Below, in pieces: positions 1-10,496 of a stretch of DNA of 39,219 bases. A program made the translations under genes and the position numbers. The stretch comes from Smithella sp. (GTDB lineage: Bacteria > Desulfobacterota > Syntrophia > Syntrophales > Smithellaceae): contig JASEHT010000003.1 of the NCBI GenBank assembly GCA_030018675.1, positions 1 to 39,219 of the forward strand, written 5' to 3'. The stretch's first letter is position 1. Each line of letters starts with the position of its first letter. The notes beneath the pieces were generated by a model. It did not search any database. It had not been told where the DNA came from and saw nothing but the letters and a program-made list of their open reading frames with translations.

Positions 1-17
1 AAAAGAAATAACAGCCC

Positions 18-572
18 ATGTTTTTTCCGAAAAACAAATTGAAGGGGATGATCGTCATCTGTCTGATCATGGCGATCATCCCCTTCATTCGTATGGGTTA
101 TCATTATAGTTTAAAACAAGAAAAACCCGCCTTTACCAATCAAACTGAGAAGAGCGTCGCGATTGAAATTATCGACGGTAACGGTCACGGGGGCATTTAT
201 TTTTTCGATCAGGAAACTACGTTTCAGGATCTTCTGGGATCGTCGGTCATTTCGTCAAAATCGAATGACAACTTCGTCCTGAAAACAGGCATGAAATTGA
301 TTCTGGACTCCGATTCGCAAAAATCTGAAGTGACCATCGGGAAAATGTCACCCTCCAGCAGACTGGCGATCGGATTGCCGATGGATATCAATGAAGCGTC
401 GCAGGACGATTTGATTTTGATAAAAGGCATCGGCATCGCCACAGCCGAGAGAATCGTGGCGCTGCGTGAAAAATTGAAGCGCTTTGATGATGTGCAACAA
501 TTAACGGAAATAAAAGGGATCAAGGAGAAAAAAATAAAAGAGTTGCAACAATATTTATATGTGGAGAAATAA
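18..572 (+). CDS. ComEA-like helix-hairpin-helix DNA-binding protein
   Basis: N-terminal TM segment; C-terminal tandem HhH (INEASQDDLILIKGIGIATAERIVALRE...LTEIKGIKEKKIKEL) typical of ComEA. Confidence 0.8.
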   Translation: MFFPKNKLKGMIVICLIMAIIPFIRMGYHYSLKQEKPAFTNQTEKSVAIEIIDGNGHGGIYFFDQETTFQDLLGSSVISSKSNDNFVLKTGMKLILDSDSQKSEVTIGKMSPSSRLAIGLPMDINEASQDDLILIKGIGIATAERIVALREKLKRFDDVQQLTEIKGIKEKKIKELQQYLYVEK

Positions 573-580
573 CGTCAATA

Positions 581-1183
581 TTATTCTTTGCTGTACGACT
601 GATAGAAACTCAGAACGCGTTTCACGTAATTTTGAGTTTCACGGTAGGGAGGAATGTTGTAATTATATTTCGCCACGGCTCCTTCGCCGGCATTATAGGC
701 GGCCAAAGCAAGGGTGAGGTTGCCTTTATACAGGTTGAGCAGGTATCGCAGATAACGGGCGCCCCCTTCAATATTTTTTTCGGGGTGAAAGCTGTCCTTC
801 ACGTTGAGAGCGGATGCGGTTTTGGGCATGAGCTGCATTAAGCCCTGCGCCCCCACGCGTGAGACGGCTTTGTGATTGAAATTGGATTCCGCCTTGATCA
901 CGGCTTTGATCAGCGCCGAATCCAGATTAAACTTGTCAGCGGCAGAACTGATCAGATGATCATATTTTTTCACATCCAGAGAGGGACTTAAGAGAATTCT
1001 TTTCTCTTTCATGATCATGACGTATTTCGCTTTGGGATTTGAAGGCACATTCGTCAGATGCAGAACGCCCTCTTCATCGACGTGCTTGTAGATATCGGCA
1101 TAGACGATCGCCGGCTCCGCGATGAAAAAAACAACGGCAACGACAAACATAGCCGCCGAAAAGATCGCTGAATGTAATTTCAT
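581..1183 (-). CDS. Lytic transglycosylase (SLT domain) with N-terminal DUF4124-like segment
   Basis: AVIKAESNFNHKAVSRVGAQGLMQLMPKTA...LALAAYNAGEGAV SLT motifs; signal-like N-terminus; ATG at 1183 preferred over ORF start 1207. Confidence 0.88.
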   Translation of the reverse strand: MKLHSAIFSAAMFVVAVVFFIAEPAIVYADIYKHVDEEGVLHLTNVPSNPKAKYVMIMKEKRILLSPSLDVKKYDHLISSAADKFNLDSALIKAVIKAESNFNHKAVSRVGAQGLMQLMPKTASALNVKDSFHPEKNIEGGARYLRYLLNLYKGNLTLALAAYNAGEGAVAKYNYNIPPYRETQNYVKRVLSFYQSYSKE

Positions 1184-1340
1184 GAGTATTCCCTTACGAT
1201 TTCCCATGTTTATATATTACTGCATGGCTTATAAAAGTTCAACTTATTTTTGTGGGGAGACAGTATCATGAATAAAAAGTTGTTGAACCGCGCATATTGC
1301 AGCAATTGAGTCGAGCTCAGAAAAAAAATATTCCTGCAAT

Positions 1341-2093
1341 CTAAATGGTCATTCCGCCGTCGATTGCAATGACCTGACCCGTGACGTAACTGGAAGCGTC
1401 CGATGCGAGATATATTACAGCGCCGACCATCTCTTCCGGTTCCGCCGGACGCGCCAGTGGCGTTCTGCTCATGGCGATATTCAGAATATCCTGATTGGAC
1501 CATAGCGGTTCGCTGAATTTTGTTTTCGTCAGGCTCGGCGCAATCGCGTTGACTCTGATGTTGTATATCGCCCACTGTTGAGCCATAACTTTTGTCGCCA
1601 TGATGACGCCCGCTTTGCTGACAGAATAAACAGGCAATATGTCGGGAGAAATGCCGGCGACGGATGCGACGTTGATGATTTTGCCTCCGCCGTTCTCCTT
1701 CATGATACGGGCAACGGCCTGGCTCAGAAAAAACAGGCCTTTGAGATTCAAATTCATAATGGCGTCCCACGCGCGATCATCGATGTCCATGGCCGATGCC
1801 ATGGAGGGATTGGTGGCGGCGTTGTTGACCAGGATGTCAATCCTGCCGAATTCTGCGACGGCGCGTTCCACCAGATTTTTTATTTCGTCCAGTCTGCCGA
1901 CATGCGTTGCCACCGGCAGACATTTTCTGCCTGTTTTCCGGATTTCATCCGCTGCGGTTTCCAGATCGTCGATTTTCCGGCTGGCGATAACCAGATCGGC
2001 GCCCGATTCGGCCATGGCCTGAGCGATCGATCTGCCGATGCCCCGACCGCCTCCGGTAATGAGGGCGACTTTATTATTCAAAGATAGATTCAT
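1341..2093 (-). CDS. SDR family NAD(P)-dependent oxidoreductase
   Basis: TGGGRGIG cofactor motif, NNAA, YSVSK active site, VTGQVIAIDGG C-terminus. Confidence 0.93.
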   Translation of the reverse strand: MNLSLNNKVALITGGGRGIGRSIAQAMAESGADLVIASRKIDDLETAADEIRKTGRKCLPVATHVGRLDEIKNLVERAVAEFGRIDILVNNAATNPSMASAMDIDDRAWDAIMNLNLKGLFFLSQAVARIMKENGGGKIINVASVAGISPDILPVYSVSKAGVIMATKVMAQQWAIYNIRVNAIAPSLTKTKFSEPLWSNQDILNIAMSRTPLARPAEPEEMVGAVIYLASDASSYVTGQVIAIDGGMTI

Positions 2094-2129
2094 GGTAATG
2101 CCTCCTTGGTGATGATTTCAAAACGCGCG

Positions 2130-2582
2130 TTATAGTTTATCCGTTTGGTTAAGCATGTTGAATATTTCTTTTTCTTTGAGACGCATGATTTTTGCTTGTT
2201 TTTCGGACGTGCTTTCGTGATCGTAGCCCAGAAGATGAAGAATTCCGTGGATCAGAAGAAAGTCAATTTCCTGTTCCAGGGCGAGGCTTCCTTTAATGGC
2301 GTCTCGTTGAGCCGTTTCAAGGGAGATGACAACGTCACCCAAAACATGAGGATTGATGTTGCCGTATTCACCTTCCTGCAAGGAAAAAGAAATGACATTG
2401 GTCGCCTTGTCTCTTGCCAGATATTGTTTGTTGATTTCTTTGATCATGTCGTCATCGGTGAAAAGGATGCTGATTTCCTTCTCCGGACAGTCAAGATATT
2501 TTAAAATTCTGGAAACGGCGCCGCGAATCTTATGCCGCTCCGTTTTCACTTTGGTTTGACGGTTTTCGATTTGAATTTTCAT
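2130..2582 (-). CDS. ybeY: Endoribonuclease YbeY / rRNA maturation factor
   Basis: HGILHLLGYDH metal-binding motif; ATG at 2582 (MKIQIENRQ); adjacent to PgpH-like and PhoH genes as commonly seen. Confidence 0.92.
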   Translation of the reverse strand: MKIQIENRQTKVKTERHKIRGAVSRILKYLDCPEKEISILFTDDDMIKEINKQYLARDKATNVISFSLQEGEYGNINPHVLGDVVISLETAQRDAIKGSLALEQEIDFLLIHGILHLLGYDHESTSEKQAKIMRLKEKEIFNMLNQTDKL

Positions 2583-4902
2583 TGTTTTTACCGTTGCCTT
2601 CTTTCGGCGGGTTCTCCGGATAGTCAATACGGTGATGGAAGATGCCCGTAAGAATCTTGATAAACGATTCCGCTATGGTATTCAGATTGCTCAAGGTGAG
2701 TTCGCACTCATCCAGTTGTCCGTCCATATAAATACCTTCTATTCTCTCCCGAACCAGAGAGCGTATCCTGGAAGGCGTCGGATTGGAAAGCGTGCGTGAC
2801 GAAGCTTCAATGACGTCGGCCAGCATGATGAGGCCGGCTTCTTTGGTCTGCGGTTTGGGTCCCGGATAACGGAAATCGCTTTCCGATAATGAGCGGATGG
2901 ATTCATCCTTGTCTTTCTTGGCCTTGTCATAGAAAAAGCTGGTGATGCTTGTTCCATGATGTTGCCGGATAATATTGATAATCAGTCGGCCCAGTTTGGC
3001 TTTGGCGGCCAGTTCGCAGCCGTCCTTCACGTGAGACATGATGATCAGACCGCTCATTTTCGGCGATAATTTGTCGTGTTTGTTGTCGGTGTTCTGCTGA
3101 TTTTCAATAAAGTAATGGGGCTTTTTCAATTTGCCGATATCATGATAATAAGCACTGACTTTGACCAGAAGAGAATTGGCCCCGATGGCCTCCGCGGCGG
3201 ACTCTGCGAGCGAAGACACAATAATGCTGTGATGGTATGTTCCCGGCGCTTCAATAACCATCTGCTGGAAAAGCGGCTGATTAAGATTTGCCAGTTCCAG
3301 GAGTTTGATATCGGTAATGAAGCCGAAAATGCTTTCGAAAAGGGGCGTGATTCCGGCAACCAGGATACCGGTAAAAATGCCTCCGAAGAATCCCATGACC
3401 AACCGTAGCGGCAAGTCATTAAAAAGATTTCCGGTGATCAGATTAAGGCATATAATGGCGGCCATGTTGATAATCCCGAGAAAAAGACCGATTTTAAGAA
3501 AAACGGAACGTTGGCGAATACGCACAATCTGGTAAGACGCCGCAATAGAGCCGAGAAAGGAAAAGAGAGGGAAAATAATCTTTTCATCGAAAACGAATCC
3601 AATCAGGAAGGAGGTCAGCGCTCCAATGATCAACGCCACGTTTCTGTTGATCAGGATGGCGGTGGTCATGGCTCCCAAGGCAAAGGGAATGGCGAAATAA
3701 CACGCGTCAACAGGAATGGAAGGGAAGGATCTGTTGACGGCGACGGCAATAAAAATGCCCGCCTTGATAAATATGATTTGCAGCAGCGCGATGATCCCGA
3801 AAACAAATATATCAAGATTCGAGCGGTCAGAGGTTTTGCCCCAGTTTCTGGTGCGCCAGAGATACAATACGATGGAAAGAAAAAGCGCGGTCAAGAAAAA
3901 GCCGAGCACCGTGGCATATCGGGAGAACTGGTTTTCCTGGGAGGATTTATAAAAAGCGTTTAATTTGGCCAGTTCCAGGTAACCGATCTTTTCCCCCTCC
4001 CGAACAATCATCTCGTTCTTTTGCACCATGAAGAAGGTCTGGTTGGAATCTCCCGCGACAGTCATCTTCTTCTTTTCGGTGGCTTCCTTATTGAAAGTTA
4101 AATTGGGTTCAACCAGTTTTTTCGCTATGGAGAAAGCCGTTTCCTTAAGAGCAACAGGATCATTTTTAAATATTACATTGACCGCCTCCTGAAGAGCAGC
4201 GTCAATTTCATTGATATTAAACAGAAGGGAGGAATCCCTTATTTCCTCGGCAATTTGAGTCCTCAGGTTCCTTGCGACAATGCCTTTCCGTTTGTCGGAT
4301 TTTCCAAACACATCGCTGGTAATGAATTTATTTGCATAAAAGGAAACGATCAAACGGGAGAATTTTTGCTGAAGCTCATCCGAAAATTTGAGTTCATTCA
4401 ATACATAGAACTCTTCGGAACTTAAATAGACTCCTAAAATAGATTCCGAGCGCCTTTTTTCTTTATGTAAATTCAGAATATAGGTGACATCGCTGTCAGC
4501 GTTATTATCTTCAGGAGGCCTGCTGTGTATTTCAGCCCCCAGAGAAAAAGCTTTGACGATTTTTGTTTTGATTTGATCGGCAACCGTGTTGTCAAAATTA
4601 TACACCGGTTTAATGTTTTCGGCGTCTTCGAGCCGTTTCTGCTCGGTCGCCTGCTCGTCTTCAACAAGAAATGAGTGATCCGCCTTGATATTTTTCGGTG
4701 CAATCGTCCCCAATTTGAATTTCGGTTCGGGAATGTGAAATTCCGGCGCCAGAATAAAGGCCAGAAGCAGACAAAAGACGATGGCAACAGTCCATTTCTG
4801 AAAAAGATTATTTTTTAAAAAAGCAAAATACGGATTGATTTTTTCACCGATATTATTTGCGATTGCAGTAAATTTGTTTTTAACTTGTTTAATAATATTC
4901 AT
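2530..4902 (-). CDS. 7TM-HD (HDIG) family membrane phosphohydrolase, PgpH-like
   Basis: Extracytoplasmic N-terminal domain, multiple TM helices, YYHDIGKLKKPHYFIENQ HD motif. Confidence 0.9.
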   Translation of the reverse strand: MNIIKQVKNKFTAIANNIGEKINPYFAFLKNNLFQKWTVAIVFCLLLAFILAPEFHIPEPKFKLGTIAPKNIKADHSFLVEDEQATEQKRLEDAENIKPVYNFDNTVADQIKTKIVKAFSLGAEIHSRPPEDNNADSDVTYILNLHKEKRRSESILGVYLSSEEFYVLNELKFSDELQQKFSRLIVSFYANKFITSDVFGKSDKRKGIVARNLRTQIAEEIRDSSLLFNINEIDAALQEAVNVIFKNDPVALKETAFSIAKKLVEPNLTFNKEATEKKKMTVAGDSNQTFFMVQKNEMIVREGEKIGYLELAKLNAFYKSSQENQFSRYATVLGFFLTALFLSIVLYLWRTRNWGKTSDRSNLDIFVFGIIALLQIIFIKAGIFIAVAVNRSFPSIPVDACYFAIPFALGAMTTAILINRNVALIIGALTSFLIGFVFDEKIIFPLFSFLGSIAASYQIVRIRQRSVFLKIGLFLGIINMAAIICLNLITGNLFNDLPLRLVMGFFGGIFTGILVAGITPLFESIFGFITDIKLLELANLNQPLFQQMVIEAPGTYHHSIIVSSLAESAAEAIGANSLLVKVSAYYHDIGKLKKPHYFIENQQNTDNKHDKLSPKMSGLIIMSHVKDGCELAAKAKLGRLIINIIRQHHGTSITSFFYDKAKKDKDESIRSLSESDFRYPGPKPQTKEAGLIMLADVIEASSRTLSNPTPSRIRSLVRERIEGIYMDGQLDECELTLSNLNTIAESFIKILTGIFHHRIDYPENPPKEGNGKNNENSNRKPSNQSENGAA

Positions 4903-4904
4903 TT

Positions 4905-5891
4905 CTACACTGATGGTGATGGATGATTCTTTTGAGCGTATGCTTTAATGATATCCTGTACTAACGGATGCCTGACGACGTCAATTTCTGAAAAGTGCAC
5001 AAAACGGATACTCGAGGATTTCTTCAAAATATTCTCCGCCTCAACCAGCCCTGATGTTTTCCCCGGAGGAAGATCAACCTGCGTAATATCGCCCGTGATG
5101 ACAGCTTTTGAACCGAAACCAAGCCGGGTAAGGAACATTTTCATCTGTTCCGATGTAGTGTTTTGTGCTTCATCCAAAATGATGAAAGAATCATTTAGTG
5201 TTCTTCCGCGCATGAAGGCTAGCGGAGCGACTTCTATCAAACCTTTATTGATGAGGGCGGTCGCCCTTTCCATGTCAATCATGTCATAAAGCGCGTCATA
5301 CAGGGGACGCAGGTAGGGATTTACTTTTTCAGCCAGATCACCGGGCAAAAAGCCTAATCTTTCACCGGCTTCCACAGCCGGTCTTGCCAGAACAATTCGT
5401 TGCACTTTCCTCTCCATCAGATGAGACACAGCCATAGCCATGGCGAGATAGGTTTTTCCTGTTCCGGCAGGACCGATGGAAAAAACCATGTCAGAATTTC
5501 GCATGTATTCGATATAAAGTCTCTGAGCGATGCTTTTGGGCGTAATAACCCGTTTTTGTGAGGAAATAAAAACCGTATCCAGAAATACGCTGGCCAGTTC
5601 AAACGTGATGTCTTCGGAAAGAATTCGGTGCGCATAATCAATGTCGGAGGACTGAATATGCCATCCTTTTTCCATAATAGAATAAAGCTGTTGCAGCATG
5701 ACGCTTATTTTGTGAACATTACCGTTATCGCCTGAAATCGTAATGCTGTTTCCCCACGCCTTAACTTTTACAGGTTCCAGCTTTTCAATCAACTTCAGGT
5801 TTTTATCATGTTCGCCGCAGAGATTTTTCAGCAGATTATGATTGGCGAACGATATTTTCTCTACATTGGCGCTTGTAGTTGCTTTCGTCAA
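4905..5891 (-). CDS. PhoH family protein
   Basis: GPAGTGKTYLAMAMAV Walker A, FIILDEAQNTTSEQMKMFLTR, clustered with ybeY and PgpH-like gene. Confidence 0.93.
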   Translation of the reverse strand: MTKATTSANVEKISFANHNLLKNLCGEHDKNLKLIEKLEPVKVKAWGNSITISGDNGNVHKISVMLQQLYSIMEKGWHIQSSDIDYAHRILSEDITFELASVFLDTVFISSQKRVITPKSIAQRLYIEYMRNSDMVFSIGPAGTGKTYLAMAMAVSHLMERKVQRIVLARPAVEAGERLGFLPGDLAEKVNPYLRPLYDALYDMIDMERATALINKGLIEVAPLAFMRGRTLNDSFIILDEAQNTTSEQMKMFLTRLGFGSKAVITGDITQVDLPPGKTSGLVEAENILKKSSSIRFVHFSEIDVVRHPLVQDIIKAYAQKNHPSPSV

Positions 5892-6056
5892 AATATATAT
5901 CGGCCCCTAAAAAATGAATAAAAAATCAAAGCAGGCTTCTACCATGTTGGTTTGCGCAATGCAATACATATCGGAAGCCTTGCCGGCGGTCTATTCAATG
6001 GAGATATATGATGATAAGTATTTGTATTCATGGATAAAAATAATATGAGCCAGTGA

Positions 6057-7298
6057 TCAATGATGTAGAAAAAGATAAGCAAACACCTTGGCGTTGCCCA
6101 GCATATTGTCAATCGGACAGTTTTCATCCGGCTGATGAGCGGTCTGATTGGTCTTGGACCAGACGGCAACAGGGTAGTTTTTCTTGCGTACGTAGGATGC
6201 GACGGTACCGGCGCCCACACCGCCGGCGAATGTTTCGACATGATAAACGGTTTTTATGGCTTTTTCCAGCGCCTGAACAACCGGCGCGTCGGGAGACGTC
6301 GGTTTTGCCGATTGCACGTGCTGTGCCATGGATATTTCTATCTGCACTTTGAATTTCTTTTCAATTGTCCGCACAATCCTATGGATAGCCGCTAAAACGT
6401 CCTGCAAATCATAATCCGGCAGTACGCGACAATCCATACAGAAGACATCTTCACCGGGTATGGTATTGATATTACCGACATTTGCCTCTTTCTTTGTCGG
6501 TTCGAAGGTGCTTTCCGGCGGATCAAAAAGGGGATCGGTCAGCGAAAACATTTTCCTGAGTTTTGTGAGTTTTGTCACCAGATGAGATGCTGCAACGAAG
6601 GCGTTGTTTCCCAATTGAGGATTGGAGCCGTGGCATTGTTTCCCTATGGTCTTAAAGCAAATCCAGAGCATGCTTTTTTCAGCGACTTCAATCAGGGATC
6701 CTTCTGGATTTCCCGAATCGGGAACGACAATCAGGTCGTCCCGGTTAAAAAGATTTTCCGTGGAATCCATCATATAGAAAAGTCCCTTATCACTTGAGGT
6801 TTCTTCATCCGAAACGAACGCAAGTTTAATCGAATTTTCCGGAATAATGCCTTCATCCATGAAAGCCTTGGCGGCAAATATGGAAGCCACAAGGTCCTGC
6901 TGGTTGTCCTCCACGCCGCGGCCGAAAATGTAGCCGTCCTTCACGTAGGCTTTGTACGGATCGCTGCTCCAAAGGCGCAGTTCGCCCGGCGGAACTATAT
7001 CCATATGGGTGATGATCCAGACAAATCTGTTTTTATTACGGCCATCGATCGTGGTGACAAAATTAGGTCGGATTCCCGATGATACTCTTTCGTCCGGGGC
7101 ATCGTAGTGACTGAAGATTTTAAACCCCATCCGGGTCAGGCGCTCTTTCAGAAAATTTGCCTTCAGCAATTCGCCGTCACCCCCGTTGTCCGGGCCTATA
7201 GCCGGAATGGCGCTCAGGGCGATCTGTAAATCGATCATCTCCTGGCGATATGAATCAATGCGTCCGGAAATATTGTTGAAGATCTGTTCGTCAATCAT
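6057..7298 (-). CDS. M20 family metallopeptidase (ArgE/DapE-like)
   Basis: ITHMDIVPPG, GRGVEDNQQDL, VSDEETSSDKG motifs of M20 peptidases. Confidence 0.87.
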   Translation of the reverse strand: MIDEQIFNNISGRIDSYRQEMIDLQIALSAIPAIGPDNGGDGELLKANFLKERLTRMGFKIFSHYDAPDERVSSGIRPNFVTTIDGRNKNRFVWIITHMDIVPPGELRLWSSDPYKAYVKDGYIFGRGVEDNQQDLVASIFAAKAFMDEGIIPENSIKLAFVSDEETSSDKGLFYMMDSTENLFNRDDLIVVPDSGNPEGSLIEVAEKSMLWICFKTIGKQCHGSNPQLGNNAFVAASHLVTKLTKLRKMFSLTDPLFDPPESTFEPTKKEANVGNINTIPGEDVFCMDCRVLPDYDLQDVLAAIHRIVRTIEKKFKVQIEISMAQHVQSAKPTSPDAPVVQALEKAIKTVYHVETFAGGVGAGTVASYVRKKNYPVAVWSKTNQTAHQPDENCPIDNMLGNAKVFAYLFLHH

Positions 7299-7319
7299 AA
7301 ACCTTCCTTTATAAATAAT

Positions 7320-8771
7320 TTACTCTTCGGGAGTTAAAATAATATGTCGGCTGTATTTTTCCAGGGGCTTGTCGAAATTATTCCTGTCGCCCAAGATCAG
7401 AATGACGGCTTTCGAATCATTCATATACTTTTGCGCAACCTTATTCAAATCATCCAATTTTACCTTATCGATTGCATCCCGGTAACCGGTCAGGAAAGTG
7501 GCGGGCAATTTTTCGAACTCGATATTCATTTGTTGCCGGACAATTTGTTCGGGCGTGGCAAAAGAGAAGATAAAACCGTTATTGATGGAGCTTTTTGCCC
7601 AATCCAGTTCGTTTTGAGTAACCGGGTCGGTGAGTAGGTTCGATAGGACGGAATCCAGAAGGGAAAGCGTTCTCATTGTCTCTGATGTTTTTGTGAAAGC
7701 GTAATGACCGAAGAATCCATATTCCGGTCTCGCCCGGTAAAAACTTCCGGCGCTGTAGGCGAGCCCTTCATTGCTGCGCACGGTGCTGACGATACGGGAA
7801 GAAAATCCGCCGCTGCCGATGATGAAATCCAGAAGGGTGAAGGAATAATAATCAGGACTATTCTTGCTCGCAGCAGCTCGGCCTCCGACAATAGTCGATT
7901 GGGGAATAGCTTTATTCATCACATAAATTCCGGCATTCGATATGGGAGAAGGGGCGGAGAAAGGCGCGGTTGTTTTTCCGGATTTCCATTGGCCGAAATA
8001 GCGATTGAATTTTTCCAGAGCCTGTTCTTTGGTGATGTCTCCGCTGACGGCAAACATGATGTTGTTGGGCATAAAAAAACTTTGGTGGAAGCGTAATAAA
8101 TCATCGCGCTTGATATGGTTGAGCGATTTAAAGGATGGAAAACGTCCGCGCGGATCCTCATGATATAAAAGACGGTTGAATTCCCGGAAAGCGAATCGCT
8201 GGGGATCATCCTGTATTCTTCTGATTTCCTCAATTTTTAACTGCCGGGCCAGTTCGAATTTATTATTTTCGAAGGCCGGCTGCATCAGAATATTCGAGAG
8301 CAGTTCAAGACCCTGATCAAAATGTTTTTCCAGGACGGCAAAAGTGACCTCGGCCGATTCCATGGACATGCTGATCGCCGCGGTTGCCGCCATTTCATCG
8401 AAGAGCCGGTCGATATCGGCGCTGGTTGTTTTTTTGGTGCCACCCGTTCGCATCAGGTAGGCTGTCAGTTCGGCAACGCCTTCTTTTCCATCGGGATCGT
8501 GCATGGTCCCGGTTCTGACGAGCGCGCTGACATTCACCAAGGGCAGTTCGTGATTTTCCAGCACATAGAGAACGATGCCGTTTGACAAAACAGCCCTTTG
8601 CGCCTGCGGCAATTCAAATCGGAGAGGCTGATATTGAATCTCATCAGGGGAGGGGAAAGCAAAACGGGATGTTGAAGCGCAGAAGGCTTCTTGTGCTGCA
8701 ATCTGCACAACGACCAACAGGACGAGCGGGAGCAAGATGAGGTATTTTTTTATCAAAGTCATATTCATCAT
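7320..8771 (-). CDS. M16 peptidase-like protein lacking the HxxEH zinc motif (non-catalytic partner)
   Basis: M16 architecture; ELTAYLMRTGGT replaces HFLEHMMFKGT; SNEGLAYSAGSFYRA C-domain motif; adjacent to catalytic paralogue. Confidence 0.87.
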   Translation of the reverse strand: MMNMTLIKKYLILLPLVLLVVVQIAAQEAFCASTSRFAFPSPDEIQYQPLRFELPQAQRAVLSNGIVLYVLENHELPLVNVSALVRTGTMHDPDGKEGVAELTAYLMRTGGTKKTTSADIDRLFDEMAATAAISMSMESAEVTFAVLEKHFDQGLELLSNILMQPAFENNKFELARQLKIEEIRRIQDDPQRFAFREFNRLLYHEDPRGRFPSFKSLNHIKRDDLLRFHQSFFMPNNIMFAVSGDITKEQALEKFNRYFGQWKSGKTTAPFSAPSPISNAGIYVMNKAIPQSTIVGGRAAASKNSPDYYSFTLLDFIIGSGGFSSRIVSTVRSNEGLAYSAGSFYRARPEYGFFGHYAFTKTSETMRTLSLLDSVLSNLLTDPVTQNELDWAKSSINNGFIFSFATPEQIVRQQMNIEFEKLPATFLTGYRDAIDKVKLDDLNKVAQKYMNDSKAVILILGDRNNFDKPLEKYSRHIILTPEE

Positions 8772-8774
8772 TTT

Positions 8775-10274
8775 TTAATGAGCCTCTCTTTTCAGAACAG
8801 CTGTCGTACGGTTGTTCTTCGTCAAATAGATTTTAGCGATTCGTTGAATGTCTTGGGCGGTAACTTTTTCTATTTGATCAGGATAATTGGAAAAATACCG
8901 GTGATTGCCGAGCAGCACCTCATAGTATGAAAGAATCGATGCGATTTTTGAATTGGCATTGAGGCTTTGAATATAGTCCATCTTGATTTGATTTTTGGCT
9001 TTGGTCAGTTCTTCCTCCGGCACAGATCCCGTTTTAATCCTTTCTATTTCCTGAAGAATGATTTTCTCCAGTTCGGCATTGGTGTGGGGGTGACGCGGTT
9101 CCGCATAAATGGCAAAAAGATTCGGGTATCGTATGCCGGGCAGGCCGTTAATGGCGCTGATGCTTTTTGCGATTTGCAGATCCGTGACCAGATGATGATA
9201 CAAGCGGCTTGTTCTGCCATTGGTCAGAATGGTTTCCAACACATCGAATACGTAATCATCAAAAGCGGGCGCGTTCGGTTTATGAAAACCGATGATCATC
9301 ATCGGCGCGGCATCGAATACGACCTCAACTCTTCGTTCTTCGTTTTGTACCGGTTCAGCGGGCAAGGGGGATTTTATTTCTCCTGAAGCGGGAAATCTGC
9401 CGAAATATTTTTTTATGATTTCCAGAGTATGAGCGGGATTGATGTCGCCCACGACCGCAATAACCATATTTTCGGGAGACTTGTATTTTCTTAAAATATT
9501 ATTCAATGCATCATGACTCAGGCTCATAATGTCTTCCGTCCAGCCCAGGATCGGTATCCCATAGGGATGATTTTTGTAAGCGGCCTTCATGAATTGTTCG
9601 TATAATTTCCCTCCGGGATTCGATTCGATACGCTGTCTTCGCTCTTCCATCACTACGTCACGTTCGGTATAGAATTCGCGAAAAACCGGATTAAGCATCC
9701 GATCCGATTCGATTCTCGCCCAGAGTTCGATTTTATTCGCGGGCAGACTGATATGATAGGTGGTCACATCCTGACCGGTGGAAGCATTCATATCCAAGCC
9801 GCCGTTTTGCGTATAGAGACGGTCGATTTCGTTGGGGATAAAGAATTTTTTGTGCTCGTCCTGCAGCTTCTTTAATGTCTCGGCAAGTTGCGCAATAACT
9901 TTCGGATCGGCTTTGGGGCCTTTGCGCTTTTCCCGGTCAAGAAGACTTCCGTTTTTTTCAATTTTTTCCAATATTATTTTTTCGGCTTCGTAATCGTTGG
10001 TTCCGATCGTTGTTGTTCCCTTGAACATCATGTGCTCTAAAAAGTGAGCGGCGCCGCTTTCTTCGTTGACTTCGTCGACCGCTCCGACGCGATATCTGAT
10101 GTAAAGGGATACTGTCGGGCTTAAATGACGTTCGAGCATCAAAACCGTCAGCCCGTTATCCAATTTGGTTTTGATGATCTTTTCTTCCAGATCGAACGCA
10201 CGAAGGTCGCCCGCATAAAGCATAAGAAAAAACAATAACATAGATATTTTAGGAAGAATGCGGCGCATCATCAT
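8775..10274 (-). CDS. M16 family zinc metallopeptidase (catalytic)
   Basis: AAHFLEHMMFKGT (HxxEH) and VVMEERRQR; signal peptide-like N-terminus. Confidence 0.92.
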   Translation of the reverse strand: MMMRRILPKISMLLFFLMLYAGDLRAFDLEEKIIKTKLDNGLTVLMLERHLSPTVSLYIRYRVGAVDEVNEESGAAHFLEHMMFKGTTTIGTNDYEAEKIILEKIEKNGSLLDREKRKGPKADPKVIAQLAETLKKLQDEHKKFFIPNEIDRLYTQNGGLDMNASTGQDVTTYHISLPANKIELWARIESDRMLNPVFREFYTERDVVMEERRQRIESNPGGKLYEQFMKAAYKNHPYGIPILGWTEDIMSLSHDALNNILRKYKSPENMVIAVVGDINPAHTLEIIKKYFGRFPASGEIKSPLPAEPVQNEERRVEVVFDAAPMMIIGFHKPNAPAFDDYVFDVLETILTNGRTSRLYHHLVTDLQIAKSISAINGLPGIRYPNLFAIYAEPRHPHTNAELEKIILQEIERIKTGSVPEEELTKAKNQIKMDYIQSLNANSKIASILSYYEVLLGNHRYFSNYPDQIEKVTAQDIQRIAKIYLTKNNRTTAVLKREAH

Positions 10275-10495
10275 TCATTCACCTCATTTGGTTTGCGGAA
10301 AAATATACGGAAGAAGACATAAATCAGACCGACCAAACAAACTAAAATCAGCAGGGAGGCCGAAAAAAAATACATCAGGAATTCCATCGGATTGTTCAGA
10401 TTAAACGAACCGATCAGTGTGTTGACGCCGATGGCCAGAAAAAATAATGACAACAAAAAAACGGAGATGTTTTTTATCCATATTAAAATATTCAT
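10271..10495 (-). CDS. Small two-TM hypothetical membrane protein
   Basis: 74 aa ORF with two hydrophobic segments; overlaps the M16 start codon by 4 nt and sits 1 nt from the radical SAM gene, suggesting an operon. Confidence 0.65.
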   Translation of the reverse strand: MNILIWIKNISVFLLSLFFLAIGVNTLIGSFNLNNPMEFLMYFFSASLLILVCLVGLIYVFFRIFFRKPNEVNE

Positions 10496-10496
10496 A

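Noticed and set aside
1210-1770. 186-aa minus-strand ORF overlapping the SDR gene
   Set aside because: Alternate frame of the SDR gene with low-complexity Arg/His/Gly composition; no domain.
1578-2087. 169-aa plus-strand ORF antisense to the SDR gene
   Set aside because: Shadow ORF of a well-supported coding gene.
3511-3963. 150-aa plus-strand ORF antisense to the PgpH-like gene
   Set aside because: Shadow ORF with biased composition within a confident CDS.
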